From Burkholderia sp. FERM BP-3421 (GTDB lineage Bacteria > Pseudomonadota > Gammaproteobacteria > Burkholderiales > Burkholderiaceae): DNA of 64,000 nt. Numbering within the stretch: position 1 is the stretch's first letter; every line of letters begins with the position of its first letter. Below the pieces are notes generated by a model. It had not been told where the DNA came from. It ran no database searches and worked only from the letters and a program-made list of their open reading frames with translations. Of the stretch, positions 43,179 to 51,276 are shown in pieces. Where the stretch lies: assembly GCF_028657905.1 (NCBI RefSeq), contig NZ_CP117782.1, positions 2,790,001 through 2,854,000 on the forward strand. Direction: 5' to 3'. Made by a program: the position numbers and the translations under genes.

Positions 43179-43525
43179 GCCGCGCCGGTTCGGCGCGCGT
43201 CGCGCGCGCCGAACCCCGCCGGGGCGCGCCGCCGCCCCGGCGATGATTCCAAGCAATGCGAAGTATCGGCAGCCGCCTCGCGAGATGCGCCCGCGACGTG
43301 CGCGCTTGTCACCGCCCTGTCACCCGCACTCCGTAACGTCCCCGTTCCTTCAGGCGCGACATCGCACTCGTTCGTGCAATCAATGCGCGCGCCTGTTTCG
43401 AGTGTCGCCTCGGTTTTCCACTTTATTGAATTCGCGTAAGGTTAGTGCACCACGCGCGGGCTCGATGGCTCCCCGACCGTGACAGCCGGCACTCGACAAC
43501 ACGACCGGCGATACAAGGAGGGGAC
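43179..43525. other. Intergenic region, no gene recognised
   Basis: There are 347 bases between the OprB stop and the next start. The right part (43405-43445) is less GC-rich and could hold a promoter (TTTATTGAATTCGCGTAAGG). No terminator with a T-tract is seen behind OprB. Confidence 0.35.
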
Positions 43526-44089
43526 ATGCGGTGGCAATACAAGGCAGCGGCCGTGCTGGCCGCCGCGATCCTGGCATGGACCGGCGCGCGCCTGCTCGCG
43601 CGCCCCGAGGCGCCGACGGCCGCGCGCGCCGAGCCCGCGGCCGCGCAGGCCGCGGCCGCGAACCGCTTCGGCGTCGACGCCGCCGCGCCCGCGCGCTCCG
43701 GCGCGCCGCCGCGCCCGCTGCCGCCGCGCGTGACCGACTTCATCGCCAGCCACTACCCCGACTCGGCGTCGACCCGCGCCGCGCTCACCCAGCTCGCATC
43801 GGGCTGGAGCCTCGCCGTCAACAACGTGCAAAGCCGCGCCGACGCCAAGGAAGCCGGCAACGCGATCGCGAAAGGCATCGCGTGCGCGCTGACCTCGGGC
43901 GTGCTGGGCCGGGCCGGCATCGACCAGCAGGCGATGCTCGACCGCATCCGCGACACGCGCGCCGTGATGCTCGGCACCGAGGCCGACACGCTCGCCTACT
44001 TCCGTTTCCAGTCGCTCGCCGGCGGCCAGTACTTCGACGACCCCGGCCCGGGCGCCTGCAGCTTCGATCCTTCGTCATTGCCGAACTGA
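43526..44089 (+). CDS. Hypothetical exported protein, 187 aa
   Basis: No family is recognised. The ATG has a strong AAGGAGGGG. The N-terminus has one hydrophobic segment (AAAVLAAAILAWTGARLLA), a signal anchor, then an Ala/Arg/Pro linker. The folded part from about residue 70 is helical (VTDFIASHYPDSASTRAALTQLA) with two cysteines (IACAL and GACSF). Its stop is 30 bases before a secreted hydrolase, so the two are likely an operon and possibly a chaperone-enzyme pair; that role is a guess. Confidence 0.7.
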   Translation: MRWQYKAAAVLAAAILAWTGARLLARPEAPTAARAEPAAAQAAAANRFGVDAAAPARSGAPPRPLPPRVTDFIASHYPDSASTRAALTQLASGWSLAVNNVQSRADAKEAGNAIAKGIACALTSGVLGRAGIDQQAMLDRIRDTRAVMLGTEADTLAYFRFQSLAGGQYFDDPGPGACSFDPSSLPN

Positions 44090-44119
44090 TTCTTCCCCCA
44101 CCGCAGAAGGAGATCACGC

Positions 44120-44926
44120 ATGAAGAAGTTCGCCGCCGCTTTCCTCGCCAGCTCGCTGCTCGCGCTGTCCTGCCCGACGCCGCTCCATGCGGCATCCGCC
44201 GCCGCGCCCGGCTCGGCGATCGTATTCGTCAACGGCATCAACAACACGTTCGACGACGCGGTCGCCAGCCTGCAGGTATTGAAGAACGAAATGAACGCCC
44301 GCGACACCGGCAACGCCTACGTCTATGGCAACGCGTACAACGCGACGCAGGGCACCTTCAGCGACATTTACCAGGTGTTCAAGCAGAAGGCGGTGGAAGG
44401 ATCGAGCCCGTCGGACTTCTGGCGCGCGGTCGACGGCAACGGCTTGCCTTCGAGCGGCATGGACGCGGCGCTCCAGCAGAAATACATCGACATCCTGACG
44501 AAGAACGACATCCCCGAGCTGCCCGATCACCTGAGCAAGTACCGCGCCTACCTGCAGCAGAACCGCAAGATCGTGCTGGTCGGCCACTCGCAGGGCTCGC
44601 TGTACGCGAACTTCGAGATCAACCTGCTGATCACCGGCCCCGACCGCGCGCAAGGGCGCATCAGCACGGTGAACGTCGGCAACGCGACGCGCTACCAGCT
44701 GCCCGGGTCGAGCTACCTGACCTCGTCCTCGGACGCGGTGATCAAGGGGCTGAGCCTCGTGCAGACCGTGCTGCCCGCGAACTTCTCGCTGGGCCTGCAC
44801 ATGCTGACCGATCCGCTCGGCCACTCGTTTCCGAAGATCTACATGAACGAGAGCTTCTCGGCGGCGAGCCAGATCCTCACCCAGGTCTCGCAGCAGGCGC
44901 GCAGCACCGCGCTCGCGGCGAGATGA
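44120..44926 (+). CDS. Secreted alpha/beta hydrolase (lipase-like), 268 aa
   Basis: A signal peptide (KKFAAAFLASSLLALSC, cleavage near LHAAS) precedes a serine-hydrolase fold. The opening AIVFVNGINNTFDDAV is the oxyanion strand. The nucleophile elbow is VGHSQGS with Ser157. Possible acid and base residues lie after residue 220 (HMLTDPLGHSFPK). AGAAGGAG precedes the ATG. It pairs with the exported protein upstream. Substrate (lipid or ester) is unknown. Confidence 0.8.
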   Translation: MKKFAAAFLASSLLALSCPTPLHAASAAAPGSAIVFVNGINNTFDDAVASLQVLKNEMNARDTGNAYVYGNAYNATQGTFSDIYQVFKQKAVEGSSPSDFWRAVDGNGLPSSGMDAALQQKYIDILTKNDIPELPDHLSKYRAYLQQNRKIVLVGHSQGSLYANFEINLLITGPDRAQGRISTVNVGNATRYQLPGSSYLTSSSDAVIKGLSLVQTVLPANFSLGLHMLTDPLGHSFPKIYMNESFSAASQILTQVSQQARSTALAAR

Positions 44927-44947
44927 ACGCGCGCCCCGCATAAACGA

Positions 44948-44984
44948 ACACCCCGGCGCCGGACCGCGTCCGGCGCCGGGGTGT
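44948..44984. terminator. 17-base-arm hairpin between convergent genes
   Basis: The perfect arms 44948-44964 and 44968-44984 (ACACCCCGGCGCCGGAC and its complement) enclose a CGC loop. It lies between the hydrolase and the convergent porin gene. There is no strong T-tract, but the stem is very stable and fits a bidirectional terminator. Confidence 0.65.
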
Positions 44985-45021
44985 CGGCGCATCACACGGC
45001 GCGGCAAGCCGCGCCGCCCGT

Positions 45022-46155
45022 TCAGAAGATCGTGCGCAGACCGATCGCGACGCCCGTCTGGTTGCTGCGACCCGGCAGTTCCACCGTCGCCGCGCCGTTC
45101 ACCTTGTTGAAGTCGACCGTGCCGTACACCTCGGTGCGCTTCGACAGCGCGTACTCGGCGAGCGCGACGATCGCATAGCGATTGCCGTTGGCGAGCTGGC
45201 CCGACGCGTTCGTCGCATTGCGCATGCGGTCATAGTAGAACGCGCCCGTCAGCGTGAGCGGCGCGCTCACCTGCCAGCTCACGCCGGCGAACGGGCCGTC
45301 GTCGATCCGGCCGGTGCCCTTGAACGTGCTGATGCCGGGCGCGGTGCCCTGCTGCCACAGCGCGATGTTCACGAAGCCCGTGTCGTCCTTCGAATGCAGG
45401 TAGCCGCCGTAGACCTTCACGGTGCTGAATGCATAGACGACGTTCGCGTGATAGATGGTCTGCTTGCGGTTCGAGTTGTCGCTGTTCTGCTGCATGCCGG
45501 CGGCGACGCTGAGCGGCCCCGTCACGTACTGCAGCGAAAAGCCGTACATGTTGCCCGCGCCCAGGTGGCCCGGAATCTGGCCCGAGAAGCCGTTCACCCC
45601 GGTATTGGTCGAATCGGTGCCGAACGAATAGATCGCGCCGATCGTCAGGCCGCCGAAGGTGCCGCGATACTTGACCGCGTTGTCCGCGTAGAGGCCCGCG
45701 CCGAGCGCGCCCGGCAGCCACGAGTTCTCGTTGTAGTTGCCGACGGTCAGCGGATCGAAGGTGTCGCTGAGCAGGTCGAACAGCACCGTCTTCTGGCGGC
45801 CCAGCGTGACCGTGCCGTACTGGCTCGACAGCCCGACATAGGCCGCGCGGTTGAACAGGCGGGACGCGCTCGACTGCGTGCCGTCCTGCAGGTTCACGCC
45901 GCTTTCGAGGTTGAACAGCGCCTTCATGCCGCTGCCGAGATCCTCCGTGCCGTGCAGGCCGAAGCGCGAATTGGTGATCGCGCCGTTGGTCATGAAGACG
46001 CGGCCGTCGTTGTTCGCATTGGAATTCGACAGGTAGCGCAGGCTCACGTCAGCCACGCCCCACAAGGTCACCGAGCTTTGCGCCAGCGCATGCTGGCCGG
46101 CCATCGCCAGCGTCAGTCCCCCAACCAGCCCCACCATTTTCTTGGTCTGCTTCAT
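45022..46155 (-). CDS. General porin, beta-proteobacterial type, 377 aa
   Basis: This outer-membrane porin starts with a signal peptide ending HALAQSSVTLWGVADVSLRYL and ends in Phe (GVAIGLRTIF). The conserved LHGTEDLGSGMKALFNLESG and LSKRTEVYGTVDF segments are standard. AAAGGAACGCTG precedes the ATG at 46155, so the long upstream extension of the frame is rejected. It differs clearly in sequence from the porin at 17576, so the two are paralogues. Confidence 0.93.
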   Translation of the reverse strand: MKQTKKMVGLVGGLTLAMAGQHALAQSSVTLWGVADVSLRYLSNSNANNDGRVFMTNGAITNSRFGLHGTEDLGSGMKALFNLESGVNLQDGTQSSASRLFNRAAYVGLSSQYGTVTLGRQKTVLFDLLSDTFDPLTVGNYNENSWLPGALGAGLYADNAVKYRGTFGGLTIGAIYSFGTDSTNTGVNGFSGQIPGHLGAGNMYGFSLQYVTGPLSVAAGMQQNSDNSNRKQTIYHANVVYAFSTVKVYGGYLHSKDDTGFVNIALWQQGTAPGISTFKGTGRIDDGPFAGVSWQVSAPLTLTGAFYYDRMRNATNASGQLANGNRYAIVALAEYALSKRTEVYGTVDFNKVNGAATVELPGRSNQTGVAIGLRTIF

Positions 46156-46331
46156 CAGCGTTCCTTTTGTTAGTTGTGTCTGTCTCCGTCTCCGGTCGCG
46201 GCCGCCGTCACGCGCCGTCGGCGCGGGAATCGCGTGCGCAACCAGCCGAGCATCATAAGGCCAGCCGCCAGCATGAAAAAAATAGTCATCGCGGGAACGT
46301 GCGGATCTGTCGTTGATGTGCAACGACCGCG

Positions 46332-47015
46332 CTAGTCGGGCGTCGCGACGCGCCGGCGCGCGCGCCGCACGATCTCCGCGAAGGCCGCGGCGAGCAGCGC
46401 CACCGCGCCCCACAGCGCGCTGTCGCCGAAGCCGCGCGTCAGCAGGCCGCCGAGCACCGCGCCGCCGAGAAAGCACGCGCTGATGATGGCGAGCAGCCCC
46501 GAATCGTGCAGCGCGCCCGCGTCGTAGCGCGGGATCAGCCCGACGAACAGCTTCTGCGCGGAGCGCCGCAGGTTGCCGGTCGTCATCACCGACGTGTACG
46601 ACAGGTTTTCGAGGTGCGTGAACGACAGCGTCTGCAGGGTCGCGACGAAGGAAATGCCCGGGATCAGCCATGCGCTCGACATCGCGACGACGCCGCTCGA
46701 GGCGAGCGCGAGGAACACGATCTCGCCGACGAGGCAGACGAACGCGGTGTGCCTGAGCCAGCCCTTCTGCGCGGCGAGGCCGAGCAGGTGCGCGACCAGC
46801 ACCGCGATCACGAACGCGACGAGGGGCGGCACATGATGCAGCGCCTGCGCCCAGTTGCCCGCGGACAGGTTGATGCCGAGCAGCGCGACGTTGCCGGTCA
46901 TGGTGTTCGCGAACACGTGGCCGTGGCCGACATAGGTATAGGCGTCGAGAAATCCGCCCGACAGCGTCAACAGCGATGCGACCGTCAGGTTGCGGCTCGC
47001 GGCGTCCAGATCCAT
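46332..47015 (-). CDS. DUF1275 (YoaK-like) membrane protein, 227 aa
   Basis: This inner-membrane protein has about six helices. It has the DUF1275 hallmarks: SGGFLDAYTYVGHGHVFANTMTGNVALLG at the start and the MTTGNLRRSAQKL motif in the middle. The family's function is not known. I use ATG 47015; the upstream extension of the frame is low-complexity. It is divergent from the small membrane protein at 47242. Confidence 0.88.
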   Translation of the reverse strand: MDLDAASRNLTVASLLTLSGGFLDAYTYVGHGHVFANTMTGNVALLGINLSAGNWAQALHHVPPLVAFVIAVLVAHLLGLAAQKGWLRHTAFVCLVGEIVFLALASSGVVAMSSAWLIPGISFVATLQTLSFTHLENLSYTSVMTTGNLRRSAQKLFVGLIPRYDAGALHDSGLLAIISACFLGGAVLGGLLTRGFGDSALWGAVALLAAAFAEIVRRARRRVATPD

Positions 47016-47241
47016 GAGACGACAGACTCCAGGTGCGGCGGGAAGCGCGACCGGCGCGGCGGCCGGATGCGCGCGGCGCGCGGCGCGCACGCCGCATCGT
47101 GCGCGCCGCGGCGGACCGCGCGGCGGGACGCCCCCCGGGCGTGCGCCTCTATAATGAGGCCGGCATGCGGAGCGGGGGCGCCGTGCAGTATACCCGGCCG
47201 CCTCCGCCGTTCCCGCCGTCGACTCACCGTTGGACCCTGCC

Positions 47242-47577
47242 ATGACGCCCGCCAAGTTCTTCCTGCGCTACACCGCCATTCCGTTCCTCGCGATCGTGCT
47301 CGTGGTCGGCTGGGCATGCCTGCGCGAATCGGGCGAGATCGACGCGCGCCAGTATGCGGCGCTCGTCGCCGCCTATCCGGATTTCTTGCCGAGGCTCCAG
47401 GACGAAGTCGCGCATGCGGTGCGCGCGGGCAAGCTCGACAAGGCCGATTACGCGACCATCGTCCGCCATTCGCTCGACGCGGGCTATGTGCTCGATTGGC
47501 CCGCGCGGGATGCCGGCCTCGACGCGGAGCGCGGCAGGCTGCTCGGGCTCGTCAACGGCGACGCGCGGGCGCAATGA
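47242..47577 (+). CDS. Small membrane-anchored hypothetical protein, 111 aa
   Basis: No family is recognised. One N-terminal helix (YTAIPFLAIVLVVGWACL) anchors a soluble helical part (RQYAALVAAYPDFLPRLQDEVAHAVRAGKLDKADYATIV). The start is ATG 47242; a TTG four codons upstream is possible. A hairpin follows the stop. Confidence 0.65.
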   Translation: MTPAKFFLRYTAIPFLAIVLVVGWACLRESGEIDARQYAALVAAYPDFLPRLQDEVAHAVRAGKLDKADYATIVRHSLDAGYVLDWPARDAGLDAERGRLLGLVNGDARAQ

Positions 47578-48303
47578 GCGGCGGCGGGGCCGCCAACAGA
47601 GGGAGCACGCGATTCTCGTGAACGCCTGGCGGACGCCCTGTCCGCCAGGCGTTCGAACCGCTTGCGCAGTCGCCTGAAGCGGCGCAGGCATGCGAAACGT
47701 CCCCGCCCGGCAGCAGCGCCTGGATCGGCGACCACGGCTCGTCGTCGCGTATCGGTTTTGCCTCGGCCTCCCCATTGGCGCAACACCGGAGAGATCAACC
47801 CGGCTTGCCGCAGGGTCGGCCGCCCCGCAACGCGTCTTGCCGAAATCTTTTGCTCCGGGAATGTGTATTTATCGGGTAAATCGTTTCCCGGCCCGCACCT
47901 CGAATTAAACATTCCGATCGAAACGATTCAGCCGGCTTCATACAACAATAAAAACCGCCGAATCAAACGGAATTTAACCGGAAGATAACTCTAAACAATC
48001 CCCCGCACCTATTTCGATCCGCGCTTTCCGCACGCCTGATCGACATCCCGACGGCCGCCATCTCCGTCCGCCGGGTCGGCCGCGCGTCCGCGCCACGGGG
48101 CGCATCCGCCGACCCGCCCCCATCGCCCGCATCCCGACGCGCGGTCGATCACGCCCTTTTCACAATCTTTCCCCCGCCTTTCCATCCGGACACAGAAGTG
48201 TGAGTTTTTATCACGTATCCGCGAATTGCATCGTCACAAAATTGACAAACAACAAAAATTAGAAATCGACCCAGACAAGCAATTAGAAACCAGGGGTTCA
48301 ATT
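47578..48303. other. 726-base intergenic region before the phosphonate genes
   Basis: No gene is seen. A 14-base-arm hairpin (47620-47654) follows the previous gene. From about 47850 the sequence becomes markedly AT-richer, with runs such as ACAACAATAAAAACC and CACAAAATTGACAAACAACAAAAATTAG. The latter contains TTGACA (48242-48247), a possible -35 without a clear -10. The composition change at the border of the phosphonate cluster hints at acquisition. Confidence 0.5.
47620..47654. terminator. 14-base-arm hairpin after the small membrane gene
   Basis: Perfect arms at 47620-47633 and 47641-47654 (GAACGCCTGGCGGA and its complement) enclose a seven-base loop. It starts 43 bases after the stop at 47577. 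There is no T-tract, so it is a possible rather than a proven terminator. Confidence 0.5.
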
Positions 48304-49215
48304 ATGCCAATCCGAGAATCAGCCAATATCACCATTACCAACGAACAGAGACGACGATCGTTCAAGGATCTGCTGGAGCACGGCCGCCCCTTGCGCTTCA
48401 TCGAAAGTCACAGTCCGCTGTCCGCCGTGATCAGCGAAAACGTCTACGTGGCCACGGGTGGGAACCGCATCGAATTCGACGGCTTCTGGTCCAGTTCGCT
48501 GACCGATTCGACGCTGCGCGGCCTGCCCGACATCGAGATCCTCGACATCTCGAATCGCCTGTCCAACATTCAGCACATCTTCGACGTCACGACCAAGCCC
48601 TTGATCATCGACGGCGATACCGGCGGCAAGCCGGAGCATTTCTCGCTGAATGTTCAACTGCTGGAACGCGCGGGCGTGTCGGCCGTCATCATCGAGGACA
48701 AGACCGGGCTGAAGAAGAACTCGCTGCTCGGCAACGAGGTCATCCAGTACCAGGATTCGATCGACAACTTCTGCGACAAGATCCGGATCGGCAAGGCCGC
48801 GCAGATCACCCGCGATTTTCAGATCATCGCCCGCATCGAGAGCCTGATCCTCGACAAGGGCATGCAGGATGCGCTCGAACGCGCCGTCGCCTACTGCGAG
48901 GCGGGCGCGGACGGCATCATGATTCACAGCCGCCGCACCAGCGCCGACGAGGTCATCGAGTTCGCCGAGCGCTTTCGCGCACTCGGGCAACGCGCATACC
49001 TGGTCTGCGTCCCGACCAGCTTCAACGCCATTTCGTTCGCGGAGCTGGCCCGCCACTTCAGCGTCGTCATCTATGCCAACCACCTGCTGCGCGCGGCCTA
49101 CCCGGCCATGCTCTCGGTGGCGGAAGGCATCCTCGCCCACGGCCGGACCCTCGAGGTCGAGCCGCACTGCCTGCCCATCAACGAAATCCTGAAGCTCGTT
49201 CCCGGAACCGCCTGA
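48304..49215 (+). CDS. aepX: Phosphoenolpyruvate mutase (PepM), 303 aa
   Basis: This enzyme makes the C-P bond, converting PEP to phosphonopyruvate, the entry to nearly all natural phosphonates. The diagnostic PEP mutase motif EDKxGxKxNS is present as EDKTGLKKNS at residues 131-140, separating it from isocitrate-lyase-family C-C lyases. DGDTGG (103-108) supplies the magnesium ligands, and the substrate loop FWSSSLTDS is typical. AGGGG precedes ATG 48304. It is the first of four tightly packed genes, with one base before the decarboxylase ATG. Confidence 0.95.
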   Translation: MPIRESANITITNEQRRRSFKDLLEHGRPLRFIESHSPLSAVISENVYVATGGNRIEFDGFWSSSLTDSTLRGLPDIEILDISNRLSNIQHIFDVTTKPLIIDGDTGGKPEHFSLNVQLLERAGVSAVIIEDKTGLKKNSLLGNEVIQYQDSIDNFCDKIRIGKAAQITRDFQIIARIESLILDKGMQDALERAVAYCEAGADGIMIHSRRTSADEVIEFAERFRALGQRAYLVCVPTSFNAISFAELARHFSVVIYANHLLRAAYPAMLSVAEGILAHGRTLEVEPHCLPINEILKLVPGTA

Positions 49216-49216
49216 C

Positions 49217-50428
49217 ATGAGCCCACATCTCCTGATCGGGGCGCTGGTCGAGGCCCGGGTGAGCCTCGCCGTCGGCGTGCCCGATTCCCTGCTGAAACCC
49301 CTGTGCAATCAGCTGAACGAAGCATGCGCCCCGTTGCGCCACCTGATCGCGGCCAGCGAGGGCGGCGCGATCGGCCTCGCGATCGGCCACCATCTCGCCA
49401 CCGGCGAGCTGGCCGCGGTCTATCTGCAGAACTCCGGGCTCGGCAATGCGATCAATCCGCTCGTGTCGCTCGCCGACCCGGCGGTGTACGGCGTTCCGCT
49501 CGTGCTGATCGTCGGCTGGCGCGCCGAACTGGCCGCCGACGGCACGCAGACGCACGACGAACCCCAGCATCGCCAGCAAGGCCGGATCACGTTGGCGCTG
49601 CTCGATACGCTGTCGATTCCCTACCTGGTGCTCGACGGCGCGCATGACGATCCGGCCGCGATCCGGCGTCTGCTGGAAGACGCGCGGCAGCAGTCGCGCC
49701 CGGTCGCGCTGGTGGTCCGCAAGGATGCCTTCGACCCCGCGCCGCCTCGCGCGCGCGCGCCGCACCAGGCCATCGATCCGCGCATGACGCGCGAGCAGGC
49801 GATCGCGCTGATCGTCGACGAGATCGGCGCCGACGCGGCGATCGTCGCGACCACCGGCATGGCGTCGCGCGAGCTGTACGAACTGCGCGAGCGGCTCGGC
49901 CAGTCGCACGCGCGCGACTTCCTCACGGTCGGCGGCATGGGCCATGCGTCGCAGATCGCGACGGGCATCGCGCTGGCGCGGCCGGACCAGCCGGTGGTCT
50001 GCATCGACGGCGACGGCGCGCTGCTGATGCACATGGGCGGCCTCGCGTACTGCGCGGGCGCGCCGAACCTGACCCACGTGGTGATCAACAACGGCGTGCA
50101 CGACTCGGTGGGGGCCCAGCCCACGCTGGCCGCGCGCCTGCGGCTCGCGCACATCGCCGGCGCGTGCGGCTATGCGTTCAGCCGGACCGCCGCCACGCCG
50201 GCCGAGCTGGCCGCCGCGCTGCGGCATGCGAACGACGCGCACGAGAGCGCGTTCATCGAGGCGCTGTGCCGGCCGGGCTACCGAAGCGATCTCGGCCGGC
50301 CGCGCACCGCGCCCGTCGAGAACAAGCAGCATTTCATGCAATTCCTTTCCAGCCAGGGAGTTCACGATGATCGACACCCCCATCCGCAAGACGATCGCAT
50401 ACAAGCAGCTGTCCAATGCACTCGGTAG
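49217..50428 (+). CDS. aepY: Phosphonopyruvate decarboxylase, 403 aa
   Basis: This thiamine-diphosphate enzyme pulls the PepM equilibrium forward by turning phosphonopyruvate into phosphonoacetaldehyde and CO2. The pyrimidine-binding half has the catalytic Glu in ASEGGAIGLA and the LQNSGLGNAINPL segment typical of Ppd. The C-terminal half has the ThDP motif GDGALLMHMGG followed by INN. Fold and length fit the family, although the last 20 residues (HDDRHPHPQD...) are unusual and run 62 bases into the next gene. It is translationally linked to pepM. Confidence 0.93.
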   Translation: MSPHLLIGALVEARVSLAVGVPDSLLKPLCNQLNEACAPLRHLIAASEGGAIGLAIGHHLATGELAAVYLQNSGLGNAINPLVSLADPAVYGVPLVLIVGWRAELAADGTQTHDEPQHRQQGRITLALLDTLSIPYLVLDGAHDDPAAIRRLLEDARQQSRPVALVVRKDAFDPAPPRARAPHQAIDPRMTREQAIALIVDEIGADAAIVATTGMASRELYELRERLGQSHARDFLTVGGMGHASQIATGIALARPDQPVVCIDGDGALLMHMGGLAYCAGAPNLTHVVINNGVHDSVGAQPTLAARLRLAHIAGACGYAFSRTAATPAELAAALRHANDAHESAFIEALCRPGYRSDLGRPRTAPVENKQHFMQFLSSQGVHDDRHPHPQDDRIQAAVQCTR

Positions 50429-51245
50429 CGAGATCTACGGCTTCGGCACGCACTTTCCGCGCGATCCCGAGGCCGCGCGCACCCTGGTCGACGCCTGGCA
50501 CGCGGGCGGCATCTGCCGGCTCCGGCAGCAGCGGCTCGACATGGCCGCCTTCGTCGAGTTCAGCCGGATCCTCGGCACGCCCGAGCGCGCGCTGAATCAG
50601 GAACGCAAGCTGACCTCGCGCGAGGATCTGCCCGAGCTGATGATCGTCTCGAACATCAAGGAGAACGGCGAGGCGATCGGCCACCTGGGCGCGAAGGAAG
50701 CGTACTGGCATACCGACATGTGCTACACCGACGTGCCGCCCATCGCCAGCATCCTGTACGCGATCGAGGTTCCCGCGTCCGGCGGCAACACCGAGTTCAT
50801 GAACATGTACCGGGTCTACGAGGCCCTGCCGCCGGCCTTGCGCAGCCGCATCGAGCGCCTGTCGATCAAGCACGACCGCAGCTACACGGCGGTCGGCGAG
50901 CTGCGCTACGGCTTCGACTCGGTGGTGGACGTCACGACCTGCCCCGGATCGGTCCATCCGCTCGTGCGCGTCCATCCCGTCACGATGCGCCCGTACCTCT
51001 ATCTCGGGCGGCGGCTGAACGCCTACGTGGTCGGCCTGCCGGTCGCCGAATCGGAGGCGCTGCTCGACGAGCTGTGGCGCTACACCCGGCTCGACGGCAT
51101 GACCTGGAGCCAGCGCTGGGAGGTCGGCGACATCATGATCTGGGACAACCGCTGCACGATGCACCGGCGCGACGCGTTCGACGAAGCGGCGCGGCGGTTG
51201 ATGTGGCGCACCCAGGTCCAGGCGGATCCCGCGCGCCCGCTGTGA
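50367..51245 (+). CDS. TauD/TfdA-family 2-oxoglutarate/Fe(II) dioxygenase, 292 aa
   Basis: This non-heme iron oxygenase has the facial triad His115-Asp117 (WHTDMCY) and His266 (NRCTMHRRD) and the 2-oxoglutarate-binding Arg near 277-281 (RRLMWRTQV). The family hydroxylates or cleaves small acids, sulfonates and phosphonates. Between Ppd and a phosphonoacetaldehyde dehydrogenase it most likely hydroxylates a two-carbon phosphonate, for example phosphonoacetate to 2-hydroxyphosphonoacetate; this is inference. GGGAG precedes its ATG, which lies inside the end of the Ppd gene (62-base overlap). Confidence 0.88.
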   Translation: MIDTPIRKTIAYKQLSNALGSEIYGFGTHFPRDPEAARTLVDAWHAGGICRLRQQRLDMAAFVEFSRILGTPERALNQERKLTSREDLPELMIVSNIKENGEAIGHLGAKEAYWHTDMCYTDVPPIASILYAIEVPASGGNTEFMNMYRVYEALPPALRSRIERLSIKHDRSYTAVGELRYGFDSVVDVTTCPGSVHPLVRVHPVTMRPYLYLGRRLNAYVVGLPVAESEALLDELWRYTRLDGMTWSQRWEVGDIMIWDNRCTMHRRDAFDEAARRLMWRTQVQADPARPL

Positions 51246-51276
51246 ACGGCCGCTCCCCCCATTCCATCGAGGCCCC

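Noticed and set aside
45022..47097. Extended 691-residue version of the porin
   Set aside because: A signal peptide with AAAGGA before ATG 46155 marks the true start; the extension is an open but unconstrained frame overlapping the DUF1275 gene.
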